Positions 34,343 through 43,980 of a stretch of 64,000 bases of DNA are shown piece by piece. The notes under the pieces were generated by a model that saw only the letters and a list, made by a program, of their open reading frames with translations, ran no database searches and was not told the DNA's origin. Position numbers and translations under genes: made by a program. Origin of the DNA: Mycolicibacterium llatzerense (GTDB taxonomy: Bacteria; Actinomycetota; Actinomycetes; Mycobacteriales; Mycobacteriaceae). The stretch covers positions 1 to 64,000 of the forward strand of contig NZ_JXST01000032.1 in assembly GCF_000878195.1 (NCBI RefSeq). Reading direction: 5' to 3'. Within the stretch, counting starts at the first letter, position 1; each line of letters starts with the position of its first letter.

Positions 34343-34995
34343 TCGCGGACATCTGGCTGCGGCTGCTCGTCGGCGGCCTGTTCCTGCTGAGCGCCGCCCA
34401 ATGCATCTACGCCCTGGTCACGGCGCGCGCGAACCGAACTTGGGTCGACCAGATCAGCCGCCTGCTGCATCTGCTGATGGACGTGGCGATGCTGGTCATG
34501 GCGTGGCCGGCGGGCATGGGTGTGCCGAACCGGCCGCCGATGGTGTTCTTCCTGCTGGCCGCGGGCTGGTTCGCGGTCGTCCTGGTGACGCGCGCCGGCC
34601 ACCGGGTCGCCGACGGCTATCACGCGGTGATGATGCTGGCGATGGCGTGGATGTACGCGGTGATGGACGGCCGGCTGCTGCCCGGTCAGTGCGCGGGGAC
34701 AGCCGCCGACGCGCCGCAGCCGGCGTCCTCAATGCCGTCCATGCCGGGCATGGACATGTCCGGGCCGGCGTCGCATTCCGGTGCGATGGGCGGCTGCGGG
34801 CACCCGGCGCAGTGGGTCACCGGCGTGAACTGGCTGGTCACTGTGCTGTTCGGGATCGCCGCGGTGTGGTGGGCCATCCGCTACTTCGCGGTGCGCCAGG
34901 AGCACCCGGACGCCCCGGCCCGCCTGTGGTTCGCCGTGGCCTGTCAGGCGATGGCGGCGGCCGGTATGGCGATCATGTTCGCCGTGATGGTCTAG
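34339..34995 (+). CDS. DUF5134 membrane protein (copy 2) with Met/His-rich loop
   Basis: 218 residues from GTG 34339, overlapping the PepSY gene stop. Helices like copy 1 (LLHLLMDVAMLVMAWPAGMG; HAVMMLAMAWMYAVMDG). The loop at about 135-155 is strikingly Met-, His- and Cys-rich (SMPSMPGMDMSG, SHSGAMGGCGH), the composition of Cu(I)-binding regions. It shares the VIAD start and fold with the 22497-23066 gene. Location between PepSY and the SigC/copper genes supports a copper role by inference. Confidence 0.82.
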   Translation: MIADIWLRLLVGGLFLLSAAQCIYALVTARANRTWVDQISRLLHLLMDVAMLVMAWPAGMGVPNRPPMVFFLLAAGWFAVVLVTRAGHRVADGYHAVMMLAMAWMYAVMDGRLLPGQCAGTAADAPQPASSMPSMPGMDMSGPASHSGAMGGCGHPAQWVTGVNWLVTVLFGIAAVWWAIRYFAVRQEHPDAPARLWFAVACQAMAAAGMAIMFAVMV

Positions 34996-35000
34996 CTGGG

Positions 35001-35714
35001 TCAGGCCGCGTTGCCGTCGGTGGGCCACAGGTGGCCCCGGCGGCGGCCGCGGGAGGCATTGCCCGGCAGCGTGATGTCTTCGAGCGTGGGTGCCGCGTCG
35101 CGGTCCGGCCGGGGCGGCTCGAGGGTGTGGCGGCGCCAGACCAGCACGGTCAGCACCACACCGGCCAGCGCCGGCAGATGGCTCAGCATGCGTACCGCAC
35201 CTACCGCGCCGGTCAGTCCGTCGACGACGACGTATCCGGTGAGTACCAGCGTGAACACCCCACCGACCACGGCCAGGCCCAGGGCCGCGGCGGGCCGGGC
35301 GGCGGCCACCAGCATGGCGACGCCGAGCGCGACGGACCAGGCCGTCGACTCGTTGACCACGTGGCCGCCCATCGCATGCCCGACGTGTACCCCGATGCTG
35401 ACGCCTGCCGCCTGGAGCACGGCCAGCACGATCTGGATGGACCCCACCGTCGCCAGGCTGATGCGCAGCCAGTCGATGCCGGCGGGGCTGTCGGGAAGGG
35501 CGGGTTGAGAGACCGTGTCGGCCACTGCGGTGATCCGGGTGCGGTCCGAGGCGATCAGTCCGCGCAGCAGCTGCATCTGGCTGTTCATCTCGTCCTGCCA
35601 CTGCCGGCACTCGGGGCAGGACGTCAGGTGCTCGTCGACGCGGCGCGCGGGGACGGGTTCGTGCTCGCCGTCCATGCGCGCGGACAGCGCCTCCCGAGCA
35701 ATCTCGCACTCCAC
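35001..35714 (-). CDS. Zinc-finger (zf-HC2) anti-sigma-like membrane protein (Rv0093c-like)
   Basis: 237 residues from GTG 35714. The N-terminal 45 residues form an anti-sigma-type zinc site: Cys3, His32 and the HLTSCPEC motif (Cys36, Cys39). Five to six membrane helices follow (about 80-210), then a polar tail. Multi-pass ZAS proteins can sequester ECF sigma factors at the membrane. The M. tuberculosis relative Rv0093c adjoins ctpA. Here it lies at the right end of the block that starts with sigC, which makes it a candidate SigC regulator; no partner is shown by sequence. Confidence 0.78.
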   Translation of the reverse strand: MECEIAREALSARMDGEHEPVPARRVDEHLTSCPECRQWQDEMNSQMQLLRGLIASDRTRITAVADTVSQPALPDSPAGIDWLRISLATVGSIQIVLAVLQAAGVSIGVHVGHAMGGHVVNESTAWSVALGVAMLVAAARPAAALGLAVVGGVFTLVLTGYVVVDGLTGAVGAVRMLSHLPALAGVVLTVLVWRRHTLEPPRPDRDAAPTLEDITLPGNASRGRRRGHLWPTDGNAA

Positions 35715-35826
35715 ATCGTCAATAGTCGCGCACCGGGCCCGGTTTTCTCCCGGTGGTCCCAAATCCGTCTTTCGGGGCCGTATTGGCGGGTAAATACCCG
35801 CTGGTCGGCGCCGGTACCATAGACAC

Positions 35827-37224
<1,398 letters not shown>

Positions 37225-37231
37225 ACCACCC

Positions 37232-37294
37232 CGCCGAGTGGCCACCTGTCGCACGATTTCGTGAGAAATCCGTGCGGTAGGTGGCCTTTCGGCG
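37232..37294. terminator. Long hairpin filling the aroG-pknL convergent gap
   Basis: A stem of about 29 base pairs with a few mismatches: 37232-37260 (CGCCGAGTGGCCACCT... ATTTC) pairs with 37265-37294 around loop GTGA. It occupies almost the whole 72-base gap between two convergent stop codons, so it probably acts in both directions. There is no T-run; it is not the same family as the element at 1151. Confidence 0.7.
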
Positions 37295-37296
37295 TT

Positions 37297-38496
37297 TCAG
37301 AACAACCCGTTGAGATTGGTGCCGAGCGTCCAGGCGCCCGCGGCGGTGAGCGCCGTCAGGGTCAGGATCGCGATGAGCCAGAACAGCACGGCGCGCCGCG
37401 ACCGCTGCCTGGCCCAGGCGAAATCGTCGAGGGCGATCCCGGCGAATTGCTTTGCCACCACGGGTGATTCGAGCAGCGCGGGGTCCATCGCCGGATCCAT
37501 CGTGAACTGCAGGGTGTGCTGGGGCGCCGGTTTCGGTGCCGCTGCCCGACCCGTCGCGACCGTGGTGCGCTCCGCGCGGCCGCGCTGGGCGGCAGCCGCG
37601 GTGTGCTGCGCGGAGTTCTGCGGCGCGGGCACCTGAAATTCGGGCAGGCCCAGATCGGTGACGATGGCAGCCAGCTCGGCGGCCATGTCGCCGGCGTCGA
37701 GGTAGCGGTCGTCGGGTGTGCGGGCCGTCGCGCAGGCCACCAGGTCGTCGAATTGCTTTGGCACACCGGCGATTGCCGCGCTCGGCGGCGGCACGTCCTG
37801 GTCCAGCCGCTGATACGCGACGCTCAGCGGGGTGTCGCCGGTGAACGGTGTGGTGCCCGTCAGCAGTTCGTACGCCAGGATGCCGACGGAGTAGACGTCG
37901 CTGCGCGGGTCGGCGTCGCCGGTGCTGACCTGTTCGGGGGAGAGGTACGCCGCGGTGCCGAGGATGACGCTCGTCGACGTGATCTTCGCCTCAGCGACGG
38001 CCCGCACCAGCCCGAAATCGGCGATCTTGACCTCGCCGGTGTCGGAGATCAGGACGTTCTCGGGCTTGATGTCACGGTGCACCAGGCCTGCTTGGTGGGC
38101 CACCGCCAGGCCGTCGAGCATCGGGGCGAGTACGGCCGCGACCGCGTGCGGCGGCATGGGGCCGCGCTCGCGCAGCAACTCCCGCAGCGTGCCGCCCTCG
38201 ACCAGTTCCATCACCAGGAACGGGTGACGGCCGTCGAATCCCTGGTCGTAAACCGCAACCAGCCCAGTGCTTTTCAGGCCGGCGGCTGCGCGGGCCTCGC
38301 GCTGGAACCGGGTCAGGAACTGCTCGTCGCCGGAATACCGCGAATCCATCACCTTCAGCGCCACCAGGCGGTCGAGCCGGGTGTCGAGGCCGCGGTACAC
38401 CGTCGACATGCCGCCGCTGGCGATCGGGGCATCGACCCGGTAGCGCCCGTCCAGTACCGCACCGATCAGTGGGTCCAGTTGGTGGGATGGCTGCAC
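37297..38496 (-). CDS. pknL: Serine/threonine protein kinase PknL
   Basis: 399 residues from GTG 38496, exactly the length of M. tuberculosis PknL. Kinase domain about 18-275: Gly loop SGGMSTVYRG, Lys48 in ALKVM, HRDIKPENVL, DFGLVRA and activation-loop TSTSVILGTAAYLSPEQ. A linker (290-350) and one helix near the C-terminus (about 370-395) follow; unlike PknA/B it has almost no exported sensor domain. In M. tuberculosis it phosphorylates the product of the adjacent divergent Rv2175c gene, which is conserved here. Confidence 0.96.
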   Translation of the reverse strand: MQPSHQLDPLIGAVLDGRYRVDAPIASGGMSTVYRGLDTRLDRLVALKVMDSRYSGDEQFLTRFQREARAAAGLKSTGLVAVYDQGFDGRHPFLVMELVEGGTLRELLRERGPMPPHAVAAVLAPMLDGLAVAHQAGLVHRDIKPENVLISDTGEVKIADFGLVRAVAEAKITSTSVILGTAAYLSPEQVSTGDADPRSDVYSVGILAYELLTGTTPFTGDTPLSVAYQRLDQDVPPPSAAIAGVPKQFDDLVACATARTPDDRYLDAGDMAAELAAIVTDLGLPEFQVPAPQNSAQHTAAAAQRGRAERTTVATGRAAAPKPAPQHTLQFTMDPAMDPALLESPVVAKQFAGIALDDFAWARQRSRRAVLFWLIAILTLTALTAAGAWTLGTNLNGLF

Positions 38497-38527
38497 CCGG
38501 CAATGGTACGGCTCTAGAATCTCCTGC

Positions 38528-38932
38528 GTGAGCAGCATTCCGGCCGCCGAGGACGTTATCGATCCCGATGAAGCGGTCTACGATCTTCCCGCAGTGTCAG
38601 CAATGCTGGGTATTCCGGTGACCAAGGTGCACCAGCAGCTGCGGGACGGTCACTTGATCGGGGTGCGCCGCAACGGTGCCATCGTGGTGCCGAAGATCTT
38701 CTTCGACGCCAAGGGTCATGTCGTCAAGCAGTTGCCGGGCCTGCTGGTGCTGTTGCGCGACGGTGGCTACGACGACACCCACATCGTGCGGTGGTTGTTC
38801 ACCGCCGACGAATCGCTCACGCTGACCCGCGACGGCAGCACCGACCGCATCGCCAACGCGCGTCCGGTCGACGCGCTGCATTCGCACCAGGCCAGGGAAG
38901 TGCTGCGCCGCGCCCAGGCCATGGGTTACTGA
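38528..38932 (+). CDS. Rv2175c-type DNA-binding protein, PknL substrate
   Basis: 134 residues from GTG 38528. Winged-helix/MerR-like N-terminal HTH (LPAVSAMLGIPVTKVHQQLRDG) followed by a C-terminal domain with FTADESLTLTRDG and a helical end. The M. tuberculosis homologue binds DNA and loses binding when PknL phosphorylates its N-terminal Thr. The acidic N-terminus (EDVIDPDEAVYDLP) is preserved, but a Thr at the known phosphosite is not evident; the Ser residues at 2-3 are the nearest candidates. Divergent from pknL, starts 31 bases apart. Confidence 0.88.
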   Translation: MSSIPAAEDVIDPDEAVYDLPAVSAMLGIPVTKVHQQLRDGHLIGVRRNGAIVVPKIFFDAKGHVVKQLPGLLVLLRDGGYDDTHIVRWLFTADESLTLTRDGSTDRIANARPVDALHSHQAREVLRRAQAMGY

Positions 38933-38944
38933 CGGCACCGCCGT

Positions 38945-39517
38945 CTATGGGTTACCGAGTAGCCCAGCCAGCACCGGCGCCATGATCCGCACGATGTCCT
39001 CGTCGGAGGCGGCGGCCAGGTCGGGGAACTGCAGCAGGTAGCGCTGGCTTGCGATGCCCATCAGTGCCGCGCTCAGCAGGGCCGCCCGCAACCGCGCGTC
39101 GGGTCCTTCGATGTCTGCCGCGACTGACGTGACGACCTGATCGGTCACCTTGGCCCGCAGCAACTCCAGCGCGTCCGGGCTGGTCATCGCGGTGCGGAGC
39201 AGCACCGCCATGGGGCCGTCGGGGTCCGCGGCCCAGGCGGTCAGCAGGCCCTGCAGGAAGTTCTGTGCGGTCTCGGCGGGGTCGGCCGTCGTCATCTCCC
39301 CGACGGGAATCGTCCACTGCACCGCCTCGTGGAACAGCTCCTGCTTGCTGCCGAAGTGCTTGATCACCGACGCCTTATCGACGCCGGACAATTCGGCGAT
39401 GCCCCGGATGGTGGCTTTCTCGTAGCCGGCCTCGGCGAACACCTTTCGCGCGGCCAGCAGGATCCGCTGCCGCGTGCGTTGGCCCTTGCGCTCTGGGGTC
39501 GGTGCAGTCACGGTCAC
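38945..39517 (-). CDS. TetR-family transcriptional regulator
   Basis: 190 residues from GTG 39517. N-terminal TetR HTH: RQRILLAARKVFAEAGYEKATIRGIAELSGVDKASVIKHFGSK. The C-terminal ligand domain is all-helical and not assignable. It diverges from the methyltransferase gene across 70 bases, the standard layout for TetR control of the neighbour and of itself. This gene and the next two are not present in this place in M. tuberculosis. Confidence 0.92.
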   Translation of the reverse strand: MTVTAPTPERKGQRTRQRILLAARKVFAEAGYEKATIRGIAELSGVDKASVIKHFGSKQELFHEAVQWTIPVGEMTTADPAETAQNFLQGLLTAWAADPDGPMAVLLRTAMTSPDALELLRAKVTDQVVTSVAADIEGPDARLRAALLSAALMGIASQRYLLQFPDLAAASDEDIVRIMAPVLAGLLGNP

Positions 39518-39587
39518 ATCCTCTCAGGGAACAAAAGTAAACATGCGGTGCGTTATTCTGGCGGACATTCGACGAGGAGGAAATGTG

Positions 39588-40190
39588 ATGGATTGGGACG
39601 GCGCTTACCGCAACGAGGACGCGCCCGCATGGAACATCGGCGAGCCGCAACCTGAGTACGCCGCACTGATCGACCAGGACGGAGTCGTTCAGGGCGAGGT
39701 GCTCGACGCCGGCTGCGGCTACGCCGAACTTGCCCTGGCCCTCGCGGCGCGGGGGCACACTGTGCACGGGATCGACCTGACGCCGACGGCCATCGCCGCG
39801 GCCACCACTGCCGCGGCCGAACGGGGTTTGCGCACAGCCACTTTCGAGCAGGCGGACATCAGCGCGTTCACCGGGCACGATGGGCGATTCGGCACCATCT
39901 TCGACAGCGGCCTGCTGCACGCCCTGCCGGCGGAACTGCGGGACGGCTACCTGCAGTCCGCCTACCGAGCGGCGGCACCCGGCGCCGCGTTCTACATCCT
40001 GGCCTTCGGTACCGGAGCGTTCCCCGACCACGATGGCCCGGGACCCACCCAGTTCACGGCAGACGAACTGCGCCAGATCGTCTCGAAGCACTGGCAGGTG
40101 GACAGCATCCGGCCGGCGCAGCTGCAAGCCGGCGCCGGTGCTGAACAGATGCGGCTGCCCGGACACCTCGTCGTCGCCAGGAAGGCGTGA
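39588..40190 (+). CDS. Class I SAM-dependent methyltransferase
   Basis: 200 residues from ATG 39588, preceded by GAGGAGG. Motif I VLDAGCGYAELALALA (about 36-50), motif II HGIDLTPTAI and a motif IV-like IFDSGLLHAL identify the Rossmann-fold methyltransferase. The start MDWDGAYRNEDAPAWNIGEPQPEY is typical of thiol or thiopurine/tellurite-type small methyltransferases; the substrate is not readable. Overlaps the next gene by four bases. Confidence 0.88.
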   Translation: MDWDGAYRNEDAPAWNIGEPQPEYAALIDQDGVVQGEVLDAGCGYAELALALAARGHTVHGIDLTPTAIAAATTAAAERGLRTATFEQADISAFTGHDGRFGTIFDSGLLHALPAELRDGYLQSAYRAAAPGAAFYILAFGTGAFPDHDGPGPTQFTADELRQIVSKHWQVDSIRPAQLQAGAGAEQMRLPGHLVVARKA

Positions 40191-40582
40191 TCATGTCGTT
40201 CACCCCGGCCGAGCGGGACTTCCTGGGCGCCCAGCCCATCGGGCGTCTCAGCACCATCGGGCCTGGCGGACAGCCGCAGATCCGGCCGGTGGGGGTGCAC
40301 CTGGGTCCGGACGGGACCGTCGACATCGTCGGCCACGCCCTCGCCGCAACGCAGAAGTGGCGCAACGTCATCGCCAATCCGAAGGTGGCGTTCATCGTCG
40401 ACGAGGTCACCTCGGTGGTGCCGCCGCGGGCGCAGGGGATCGAGGTCAGGGGCACCGCGCGGGCGCTGCCCGGCGAGGGGAGCACCGACGGCGGGCTCAG
40501 CGGAGACATGATCCGGCTGACGCCCACTCGGATCGTCAGCTGGGGCATCGACGGCGAGGGCACGCGGGCCAGGAAGGCCTAG
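40187..40582 (+). CDS. PPOX-class flavin/F420-type oxidoreductase-like protein
   Basis: 131 residues from GTG 40187, which overlaps the methyltransferase stop; ATG 40193 is an alternative start. The split-barrel pattern is clear: FLGAQPIGRLSTIGPGGQPQIRPV, HALAATQKWRNVIANPKVAFIVD. This family in mycobacteria often uses F420; a TetR/methyltransferase/PPOX trio suggests detoxification of an electrophile, as inference. Convergent with mptA with a 4-base overlap at 40579-40582. Confidence 0.82.
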   Translation: MIMSFTPAERDFLGAQPIGRLSTIGPGGQPQIRPVGVHLGPDGTVDIVGHALAATQKWRNVIANPKVAFIVDEVTSVVPPRAQGIEVRGTARALPGEGSTDGGLSGDMIRLTPTRIVSWGIDGEGTRARKA

Positions 40583-42078
40583 CGCGCGGGCTCGGTCTCG
40601 ACGGCCGGCTCCGGTGCATGTGACAGCGAATACCACGCTGCCACAGCACAACCCGTGGCCAGGATGACGTGTAGCCAGGAGTACATGCCGTGCGATCCGT
40701 CGGGTTTGAAGATCACCATGATCCAGGTCGAGAACCCGGCGATCAGCGCGATCGCCGACCGGCTCTGCGCCAGTGCCGAGACGATCGCGAGTGGCCAGGT
40801 GTAGTACCAGGGCAGCGCGGCGGGCACGAACAGCACGACGACGGCCATCACCAGCGCGATGCCGATCAGCGCTTCCCGGTCGGTGTGGCGGAATCGCCAC
40901 CACAGCAACGGGAGTGAGATCGCGATGATCGCGATGCCGATGATCCGGGTGACGTCCAGTACCGCGTAGAAACTGACGGTGGTGAACAGCCCGCCGATGG
41001 CGTGGATCAGGTTGGCTATGGCGGTCGGGATGGTCAGCCAGTTGACGATCTTGACCGAGCCCGCCAACGCCGTCAGCCAGCCGAGCCCGACGCCCGCCGC
41101 GACCGTCACCACGGCGAACACCACGGTGAAGATCGCCCCGGACGCGGCGGTGGCCGCGAGCCAGGTGCGCACCGCGCCCCACGGGTGTCGTTCGCGCAAC
41201 TGGCGCATCCAGACCCACACCATGAACGGAAGTGCCAGTCCCGCGGTGGCTTTCACCGCCACCGCGAGGGCGATCAGGCTGACGCCGGCGATTGGATGGC
41301 GTTCGAAGGTGAGCGCGATGGCGGCCATCATCAGCCCCACCATCAGCATCTCGTTGTGGACGCCGCCCATCAGATGGATGATGACCAACGGGTTGAGCAC
41401 GCAAATCCACAGGGCGGCAGCGCTGTTGGCGCCGACGTGCCGGGCCACCCGGGGTGCGGCCCAGATCAACATGATCAGACCGGGCAGCATGCACAGCCGC
41501 AGCAGCATGGTGCCCTGCACGACATGGTCGCCGACGATCATGGTGACGAACTTGGCGACCAGGATGAAAGCCGGTCCATAGGGCGCGGTGGTGGTGGTCC
41601 AGATGGGACTCACGTTGTCCAACAACGAGTTCGGGTTGTCCACCGGCCCGACAAGATAGGGGTCGAGGCCGTCGCGCAGCAGCGCGCCCTGCGCCAGGTA
41701 CGAGTACGTGTCGCGGCTGAACACCGGGACGCTCAGCAGCAGCGGTGCCAGCCAGAAGCCGGTCGTCGCGATCATCGTGTAGTCGGTCGCGGTCCGGTCC
41801 ACCACGCGCCGGCCCAGCGCCAGCCAGGCGATCAGCATCAGTGCGACGCCGGTCCACAGCAGGATCGACGACACCACCAGCCCATGGCCGAACCGGAACC
41901 ACGACAGGTGCATCGACTCCAGCAGCGGATCGTGCTGCCGGGTGCTCCCGGCGCCCAAGCCGCCCAGCGCGATCAGGATGGCGCCGGTGAAGCCGAGCAG
42001 CGCGGGGCGGCCCTCGTCGGATCGCCCGAACGCGATCAGCCGGGCCAGCGCCCCGGGCGCGGTAGTCGAGGTGGTCAT
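40579..42078 (-). CDS. mptA: Alpha-(1->6)-mannosyltransferase MptA
   Basis: 499 residues from ATG 42078. GT-C enzyme with about twelve helices; the conserved first exported loop has VFSRDTYSYLAQGALLRDGLDPY, the acidic pair of which is part of the catalytic site in this family. MptA uses polyprenyl-phosphomannose to extend the alpha-1,6-mannan backbone of lipomannan. Matches Rv2174. Located next to idsA2, which makes polyprenyl precursors, a possible metabolic link. Confidence 0.93.
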   Translation of the reverse strand: MTTSTTAPGALARLIAFGRSDEGRPALLGFTGAILIALGGLGAGSTRQHDPLLESMHLSWFRFGHGLVVSSILLWTGVALMLIAWLALGRRVVDRTATDYTMIATTGFWLAPLLLSVPVFSRDTYSYLAQGALLRDGLDPYLVGPVDNPNSLLDNVSPIWTTTTAPYGPAFILVAKFVTMIVGDHVVQGTMLLRLCMLPGLIMLIWAAPRVARHVGANSAAALWICVLNPLVIIHLMGGVHNEMLMVGLMMAAIALTFERHPIAGVSLIALAVAVKATAGLALPFMVWVWMRQLRERHPWGAVRTWLAATAASGAIFTVVFAVVTVAAGVGLGWLTALAGSVKIVNWLTIPTAIANLIHAIGGLFTTVSFYAVLDVTRIIGIAIIAISLPLLWWRFRHTDREALIGIALVMAVVVLFVPAALPWYYTWPLAIVSALAQSRSAIALIAGFSTWIMVIFKPDGSHGMYSWLHVILATGCAVAAWYSLSHAPEPAVETEPAR

Positions 42079-42088
42079 GGTCGGTGCC

Positions 42089-43267
42089 CTACGCGGACCG
42101 GTTCGACGCGCGCCGGGCGAGCTCGGTGAGCCCGGTCTTGGCGCCCTCGTCGATGGGGGCCGCGGCCAGCGCGTCCAGTCCACGTTCGGTCAGCAATGAG
42201 ATGCGCTGCTCCACGGCGGCCAGTGCACCCACGGACTCGATGACGCCGCAGAGCTCGCTGACCTGACCGTCCGTCAAGTCGGTGCCGATCGCGCTGCGCA
42301 GCAGGGCCGCCGCAGTCGGGTCGGAGCTTTCGGCCAGTTCCACGGCCTCGGCCAGCAGCACGGTGCGCTTGCCCGAGCGCAGATCGTCACCCGACGGCTT
42401 GCCGGTGACGGCCGGATCGCCGAACACTCCGAGCACGTCGTCGCGCAGCTGGAACGCAATGCCCAGATCGGTGCCGACGCCGTGGAAAATCTTCTGCACG
42501 TCGGGCCGGTCGGCGGCTGCGGCGGCGCCCAGTTGCAGCGGCCGGGTGACGGTGTACGACGCGGTTTTGTACAGGTTCACGTTCATGGCCGAGGCGACGG
42601 TGTCGGCGCCGCTGGATTCGGCGACGATGTCGAGGTACTGCCCGCCGAGGACCTCGGTGCGGATGTGTGCCCACACCTCGTTGACCCGCCGGCGCGCGTC
42701 GGCCGACAGGTCGGCGTTCGAGACCACATCGTCTGCCCAGGACAGTGCGAGGTCACCGAGCAGGATGGCTGCGGACAGCCCGAACTGCTCGGACGAGCCA
42801 CGCCAGCCCTGCTGACGGTGCCGCTCGGCGAACAGCCGGTGCACCGTCGGCAGGCCGCGCCGGGTCGCCGAACAGTCGATGACGTCGTCGTGGACCAGGG
42901 CGCAGGCCTGCAACAGCTCCAATGCGGAGAACAGGCGCAACACCGCCGGGTCGGCCGGGTGGCCGGGATCGGGCGCGACTGCGCGCCAGCCCCAGTAGGC
43001 GAACGCCGGGCGGACCCGTTTGCCGCCGCGCAGCACGAACTCTTCGAGTGCTCCGGTGACCTCGGCGTAGGCGTCGCCGATGTAGGCGCTGTCCCGCCGG
43101 CGTTCGGCGAGATAGTCGCGCAGTTGATCTGTGATGGCATTCGCCAGCTCGCCAGCCGACGGACCTGCGGCATCGACGCTCAGCGCGCGTCCCCTCTCCT
43201 GACCCCGGAATTGTGCATCCAGATTAGAGGGTGCCGGGTCACCGGTCGGACACAGTGACAAAGTCAC
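42089..43267 (-). CDS. idsA2: Polyprenyl (geranylgeranyl-type) diphosphate synthase
   Basis: 392 residues from GTG 43267, overlapping the lppM stop (GTGA); M. tuberculosis IdsA2 starts about 40 residues later. Both aspartate motifs are present: first HDDVIDCSATRRG (DDxxD), second RDDVLGVFGDP (DDxxG). GGKRVRP and the motif before DDVID are typical of short- to medium-chain trans-prenyltransferases. It condenses isopentenyl diphosphate with an allylic diphosphate in the cytoplasm. In M. tuberculosis Rv2172c lies between lppM and idsA2; here they overlap directly. Confidence 0.9.
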   Translation of the reverse strand: MTLSLCPTGDPAPSNLDAQFRGQERGRALSVDAAGPSAGELANAITDQLRDYLAERRRDSAYIGDAYAEVTGALEEFVLRGGKRVRPAFAYWGWRAVAPDPGHPADPAVLRLFSALELLQACALVHDDVIDCSATRRGLPTVHRLFAERHRQQGWRGSSEQFGLSAAILLGDLALSWADDVVSNADLSADARRRVNEVWAHIRTEVLGGQYLDIVAESSGADTVASAMNVNLYKTASYTVTRPLQLGAAAAADRPDVQKIFHGVGTDLGIAFQLRDDVLGVFGDPAVTGKPSGDDLRSGKRTVLLAEAVELAESSDPTAAALLRSAIGTDLTDGQVSELCGVIESVGALAAVEQRISLLTERGLDALAAAPIDEGAKTGLTELARRASNRSA

Positions 43268-43932
43268 TCATCGGACACTGCGTCGAGCTTGGGGGAGCGG
43301 TCGCGGCTCCAGTAGGCGAGGCCGCCGATGATGCCCGCGATCGCGAAGGCCAGGACGGCCATCCAGATCGCGGCCGTGGTGAACGAACGCGCGCTCGGGT
43401 CGGTGTAGCGGGCCTGGGCCTTCATGGTGCTCACGACGCCGGGTTTGAGCTTCCACTGGACGATGTCGCTGGCCACCCGCTCGCCGTTGGTCGACGTGAC
43501 GTCGCCGGGGAACGCCACCGACAACGTGACATCGGAATCCGGGTCGGTCACCGTGGTCAGGTCGACGCGGCCTTCGAGGATCACCAGGTCACCGGCCCGG
43601 CGCAGCGAGATGTCGGCGCCGGCCGAGTCCCGGCTCAGATTGGCCAGCTGGGGCACCTCGGAGAAGCTCAGGTCCGAGAACACGGCCTCGGAGCCGACGT
43701 AGTCGTCCTTGCGGTAGTCCGAGACCGCGACCTTCTGCGCGAACGGCAGGTTGTTGGTCAGCTGCGGGCCCCTGTCGTCCGCGTCCTTGGCCTTCGCGGA
43801 GGCGACGATCTGGCCGGACACCCGGTCGTCGGGCGAGACGGTGAGCGAGGTGTGGACGCGCACGCAGCCGACCGCCAGGGGGAGCAACATCAGAAACAGC
43901 AGCAAGGCACGCAGGTGGCGGCGGCGGTTCAC
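43264..43932 (-). CDS. lppM: Lipoprotein LppM
   Basis: 222 residues. Signal peptide with lipobox ending AVGC, acylated Cys23; a beta-rich exported domain (25-165), then one C-terminal helix (about 172-195) and a basic tail. M. tuberculosis LppM affects phagosome interactions and may bind PIM-like lipids. The C-terminal helix in addition to the lipid anchor is a family feature. GTG of idsA2 overlaps its stop. Confidence 0.9.
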   Translation of the reverse strand: MNRRRHLRALLLFLMLLPLAVGCVRVHTSLTVSPDDRVSGQIVASAKAKDADDRGPQLTNNLPFAQKVAVSDYRKDDYVGSEAVFSDLSFSEVPQLANLSRDSAGADISLRRAGDLVILEGRVDLTTVTDPDSDVTLSVAFPGDVTSTNGERVASDIVQWKLKPGVVSTMKAQARYTDPSARSFTTAAIWMAVLAFAIAGIIGGLAYWSRDRSPKLDAVSDE

Positions 43933-43980
43933 GCCGTTATCGTGCCAGATCGGGGCAGGGTCAGCGGCACACCGGACGGA

